Source of the DNA: Caballeronia turbans
GTDB taxonomy: Bacteria > Pseudomonadota > Gammaproteobacteria > Burkholderiales > Burkholderiaceae
DNA: 64,000 nt
Assembly: GCA_001544655.2 (NCBI GenBank)
Contig: FCOD02000001.1
Location: 466,052 to 530,051, forward strand
Direction of reading: 5' to 3'
The notes below the pieces were generated by a model that saw only the letters and a program-made list of their open reading frames with translations, did no database searches and was not told where the DNA came from. Both the position numbers and the translations under genes were made by a program. Positions 61,282-64,000 of this stretch are shown in pieces; the stretch's first letter is position 1, and each line of letters starts with the position of its first letter.

Positions 61282-62571
61282 GTGACGGTGACTCAGGACC
61301 TTCAGCAGCAGACGATTCTTCGTGACGCCATGCGGCGTCTGAACATGACCCGCGATGCCTTCGCGTCGCGCATCGGCGTGACACGGCGGGCGCTCGATAC
61401 GTGGCTGCTGCCGGACGAATCGCCGGAATCGCGGGCGATGCCGGAAATTGCGGCGCGCTATGTCGGCGAGATTCTGGGCGGCATGCCGGAAGCGGGTACA
61501 TATACGCAAAGCGCATATCAGACAATCGAATTCGAAGGCCGCCCGCAACTGCTCTCGATCGACCAGTTTTCGCGCGAATCCGCCGAGGCGCTGTTTCGCA
61601 CGGCCGACATGATGCAGCCCATCGCGCGCCGCAAGAAGATCACGCGCGTACTGGAAGGCGCGGTGCTGGCCAACCTGTTCTTCGAGGCCAGCACGCGCAC
61701 GCGAGTGAGTTTCGGCGCGGCGTTCGCGCGTCTCGGCGGCTCGGTCTGCGACACCACGGGATTCACGTTTTCGTCGATGGCCAAGGGCGAGTCGATTTAC
61801 GACACGAGCCGCGTCATCAGCGGTTACGCGGATGCGATCGTCGTGCGGCATCCCGAGCAAGGCTCCGTCGCGGAATTCGCGCGCGCGACGAACATTCCTG
61901 TCATCAACGCCGGCGACGGTCCGGGCGAGCATCCCAGCCAGGCGCTGCTCGATCTCTACACGATCCAGCGCGAGTTTTCGCGTCTCGGGAAGATCGTCGA
62001 TGGCGCGCATATCGCGATGGTCGGTGACCTGAAGTACGGCCGCACCGTGCATTCGCTCGCCAAGCTGCTCTCGCTTTACAAGGGGCTGAAGTTCACGCTC
62101 GTCTCGCCGCGTTCGCTCGAAATGCCGGCGCATATCGTCGAGCGCATCGCGCGTGGCGATCACGTGATCGAACAAACGAGCGACCTGCGCGCGGGGCTCG
62201 CGGGCGCGGACGTCGTGTACGCAACGCGCATTCAGAAAGAGCGTTTCGCCGACGAACCCATCGAAGGTTATACGCCCGATTTTCAGATCAACCAGGCGCT
62301 CGTCGATGATGCGTGCGGACGCGATACGCTCATCATGCATCCGCTGCCGCGCGACAGCCGCCCAGGGGCGAACGATCTCGCCACCGATCTGAATCACGAC
62401 TCGCGCCTCGCCATCTTTCGCCAGACCGACAACGGCATTGCCGTGCGCATGGCGATCTTCGCGGTGCTGCTGGGGGTCGAGCATCAGGTGCGTCATTCGA
62501 TGCGCGACGCGGCGTGGAAGTCGCCTGCTTCCATCGGCCCGGACGATGCCGTGTTCCCGGGTTTCGATTGA
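61282..62571 (+). CDS. pyrB: Aspartate carbamoyltransferase with an N-terminal HTH domain
   Basis: This 429-residue protein has two parts. Residues about 12-65 look like an XRE-type helix-turn-helix (LRDAMRRLNMTRDAF, GVTRRALDTWLLP). From about residue 80 it is a full aspartate carbamoyltransferase: STRTR (137-141), the 80s-loop Lys at 168 (SMAKGES), GDGPGEHPSQALLDLYTI, GDLKYGRTVHSL and HPLPRDSRPG. All catalytic motifs are intact. ATCase makes carbamoyl aspartate in pyrimidine synthesis; usual catalytic chains are about 310 residues. The GTG start has AGGGAG upstream. The palindromes before and inside the gene suggest autoregulation. It may be a second, non-canonical ATCase. Confidence 0.88.
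   Translation: MTVTQDLQQQTILRDAMRRLNMTRDAFASRIGVTRRALDTWLLPDESPESRAMPEIAARYVGEILGGMPEAGTYTQSAYQTIEFEGRPQLLSIDQFSRESAEALFRTADMMQPIARRKKITRVLEGAVLANLFFEASTRTRVSFGAAFARLGGSVCDTTGFTFSSMAKGESIYDTSRVISGYADAIVVRHPEQGSVAEFARATNIPVINAGDGPGEHPSQALLDLYTIQREFSRLGKIVDGAHIAMVGDLKYGRTVHSLAKLLSLYKGLKFTLVSPRSLEMPAHIVERIARGDHVIEQTSDLRAGLAGADVVYATRIQKERFADEPIEGYTPDFQINQALVDDACGRDTLIMHPLPRDSRPGANDLATDLNHDSRLAIFRQTDNGIAVRMAIFAVLLGVEHQVRHSMRDAAWKSPASIGPDDAVFPGFD
61500..61518. promoter_or_regulatory. Near-copy of the palindrome inside the pyrB coding region (site 2)
   Basis: ATATACGC (61500-61507), AAA, GCGCATAT (61511-61518) differs from site 1 in one arm base. It encodes residues 73-79, right at the junction between the HTH and the enzyme domain. 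The two sites start 247 bases apart. It may be a second operator, or the relic of an operator from before the HTH was fused. Confidence 0.5.
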
Positions 62572-62665
62572 TACGTTTTTTACACGCCGCGGCGCTCTCT
62601 TAGCGTGACGTTGACGAAACCCGACCTATGCTTCTACACAAGGAAAACGTGATGGAGCAACGGTC

Positions 62666-62998
62666 ATGGATATGTCGCTTGCGTGGGTTGCCAGCCGCGG
62701 AACATTACACGATGAAGGGTTCGGCACGTGCCAGCGAGTGCGCGTTCTGGCGCTGGCGCATTTCGCGGATAGCGAGGCGTCGCGGGAGCGCATACGCGCG
62801 CTGTTTCATTCGCCGCTTGGCATTTATGTGAGTCAGGCGCAGCGAGAAGGCTGCGAATTGCGACTCGAATTCGATACGGCGAGTGAAGATCTCGCCTTTA
62901 CGTTGCGCACGCTGAAACGCGTGCTGCCGGAAGCGCGTGTCGAGGGAATCGCGCCGCGCGTGTTCGCGCATCGGGCATGCGCGCGCGGCGGGAGCTGA
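62666..62998 (+). CDS. Hypothetical protein
   Basis: This 110-residue protein has no recognised family. It starts at ATG 62666, 94 bases after pyrB. The middle (GCELRLEFDTASEDLAFTLRTLKRVLPEARVEGIAPRVF) reads like an alpha/beta fold with a helix of Arg/Leu spacing, and resembles small ACT-like proteins of unknown role. The function is unknown. Confidence 0.55.
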   Translation: MDMSLAWVASRGTLHDEGFGTCQRVRVLALAHFADSEASRERIRALFHSPLGIYVSQAQREGCELRLEFDTASEDLAFTLRTLKRVLPEARVEGIAPRVFAHRACARGGS

Positions 62999-63135
62999 CC
63001 ACTCATGTTTTCAATCGCTCGATCAGATCAGGATGATCCAAAGTAGACGTGACAAGGCACGAGAGTTCTGATTTGTGGATCGTCTTTTAATCCGAACTCC
63101 GAATCATTCGCGTCACTTCATTCTTCTGCAAAGCC

Positions 63136-63900
63136 TCAAGGCTTTTCTATAGAACGATTAGCCAGCGCGCACGTGTGATCCTGAAGCTCCTCGGACGACG
63201 CCCAGTCGCCTGGTTGAACGTGATCGTTGAGCAGAAAGAACGCCGGTGCGCCATCGCTGCGCACAGCGCCCGCGAGCAGCAGCGTCTGTTCGCCCATCGT
63301 CTGACCGCGACTGGCGGCGTAGGGCGCGAGCAGCTTGAAGGGATCGACGTGGGTGAGATCGGCATCGTCGATGCGCATCGCGCTGTAGACATGACCGCGC
63401 AGTCTCACCGGCAGCGGCTTCCACTCTGTGCCGATGCCCGGCCCCACTTCGCGCAGCGTCTGCGCGACATCGGACGCGAGGCAATCGATATGAATGTGGA
63501 ACTGATTCTGCGTGCGCCCGCTCGCGGAATTGATTGCAAGCGAAACTTCATCGCGCGGCAACGTCCGGCGCAATGCGCGATCCACATAGCCGCGCGCGTG
63601 CCACGCGTCGCGGAAATAGTTCGGCGCATCGGGTTCGAGCAGCGCGGGACTTTCGATGCCGCTCACGCGCGCAGTCGGAATCAGCAGATACTGCGCGACG
63701 CCGACGATATCTTTCAACACCGCATAGCCGCCCGCGAGATTTACATCCGCGCATTTCTGCTGAACGTGCGCGCCTTCGGCCGCCGGCTCGCAATAGTCAT
63801 GGACGATCTCCCACAGCGCGTTCGGGTTCGCCGCGCATGCGAGCGGCAAGCAGAGGACGCCGATTGCGGCGAGACGGCGAAGTCTGATCGTGATTTTCAT
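63136..63900 (-). CDS. cdh: CDP-diacylglycerol pyrophosphatase
   Basis: This 254-residue protein has a signal peptide or anchor (LRRLAAIGVLCLPLACAA) and the HIT-like motif FHIHIDCL with His135, His137 and Asp139. DAPNYFRDAWHARGYVDRALRR and LPRDEVSLAINSASGRTQNQ are typical of Cdh. It hydrolyses CDP-diacylglycerol to CMP and phosphatidate. I start it at ATG 63900; a start 6 bases upstream is possible. It is near the window edge, where the sequence becomes AT-rich. Confidence 0.9.
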   Translation of the reverse strand: MKITIRLRRLAAIGVLCLPLACAANPNALWEIVHDYCEPAAEGAHVQQKCADVNLAGGYAVLKDIVGVAQYLLIPTARVSGIESPALLEPDAPNYFRDAWHARGYVDRALRRTLPRDEVSLAINSASGRTQNQFHIHIDCLASDVAQTLREVGPGIGTEWKPLPVRLRGHVYSAMRIDDADLTHVDPFKLLAPYAASRGQTMGEQTLLLAGAVRSDGAPAFFLLNDHVQPGDWASSEELQDHTCALANRSIEKP

Positions 63901-64000
63901 CGGCATGATCCGGCTGCGCATAACTAGTGTGCTGAGTTAGAAGTTCGTTGAATCAAGTTTTTGGTCGCTCAGGAATGACGAAGTGTTGGTTAAAGAGCCG
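63901..64000. other. Window-edge region with changed composition
   Basis: The last 100 bases are clearly less GC-rich than the rest. No gene or known RNA was recognised. The stretch could be the leader of an RNA or gene beyond the window. Confidence 0.3.

Noticed and set aside
1-64000. CRISPR arrays, tRNA genes, transposases and phage genes
   Set aside because: I looked for repeated spacers, tRNA-like cloverleaf ends and transposase motifs and found none that I could support.

Overview
The window is high-GC DNA with dense, short-gap operons and belongs to a beta-proteobacterium of the Burkholderiaceae. A Burkholderia, Paraburkholderia or Caballeronia-type chromosome fits best: it carries a bcsB-bcsZ-bcsC cellulose cluster, a large NAD-dependent glutamate dehydrogenase, DUF4148 and DUF2970 small proteins, many LysR regulators and a hopanoid methylase-like radical SAM protein. 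The genus call is an inference from gene content. I found no rRNA, tRNA, CRISPR array, phage or insertion sequence.

Layout. 1-7.8 kb: the end of a cellulose synthesis operon (partial bcsB, bcsZ, bcsC) with a LysR gene touching the bcsC stop. 8.2-11.3 kb: a catecholate-type TonB receptor and its PiuC/YbiX hydroxylase behind a candidate Fur box. 11.3-18.1 kb: LysR with a divergent FUSC exporter, an acetate/succinate CoA-transferase, a host-attachment-family protein and a BBE-type FAD oxidoreductase. 18.5-20.3 kb: a three-lipoprotein operon (CsgG-like, DUF4810, DUF799) ending at a textbook terminator. 20.5-27.8 kb: NAD-glutamate dehydrogenase, cupin, LEA-type lipoprotein, DUF457 membrane protein and a YgjP-like metallopeptidase.

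27.8-31.1 kb: a minus-strand, tightly coupled nitrile hydratase operon (cobalt-type alpha, beta, an activator fused to a DUF3293-like domain, a tautomerase and a Sfp-type phosphopantetheinyl transferase). 31.2-37.4 kb: small proteins, a GNAT, an operon of M14 peptidase, alpha/beta hydrolase and cupin, an acyl-CoA dehydrogenase and a MazG-like pyrophosphohydrolase. 37.7-43.6 kb: NDH-2-like oxidoreductase, PanE, a sulfite/nitrite reductase with DUF934, and two Hsp20 genes. 43.7-51.5 kb: a solute-binding protein, a methyltransferase, a probable HpnR, an H-NS with a histone-like tail, small unknowns, and a MocR regulator divergent from an omega-amino-acid transaminase. 51.5-57.9 kb: a thioesterase and an EmrA-EmrB-outer-membrane-factor efflux operon with twin 12-bp palindromes, then LysR divergent from an AhpD-like gene. 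57.9-64 kb: a slipin-NfeD pair, a BON-like secreted protein, YjbQ, an aspartate carbamoyltransferase carrying an N-terminal HTH, a hypothetical protein and CDP-diacylglycerol pyrophosphatase.

The most unusual items are: (1) the HTH-aspartate carbamoyltransferase fusion, with one near-perfect palindrome just before its start and a near-copy inside the gene exactly at the HTH/enzyme junction; (2) the nitrile hydratase operon with an activator-DUF3293 fusion and a coupled tautomerase and phosphopantetheinyl transferase; (3) two identical GTGCATATGCAC palindromes before the efflux operon; and (4) regularly spaced ACAGT elements between the MocR gene and the transaminase gene.
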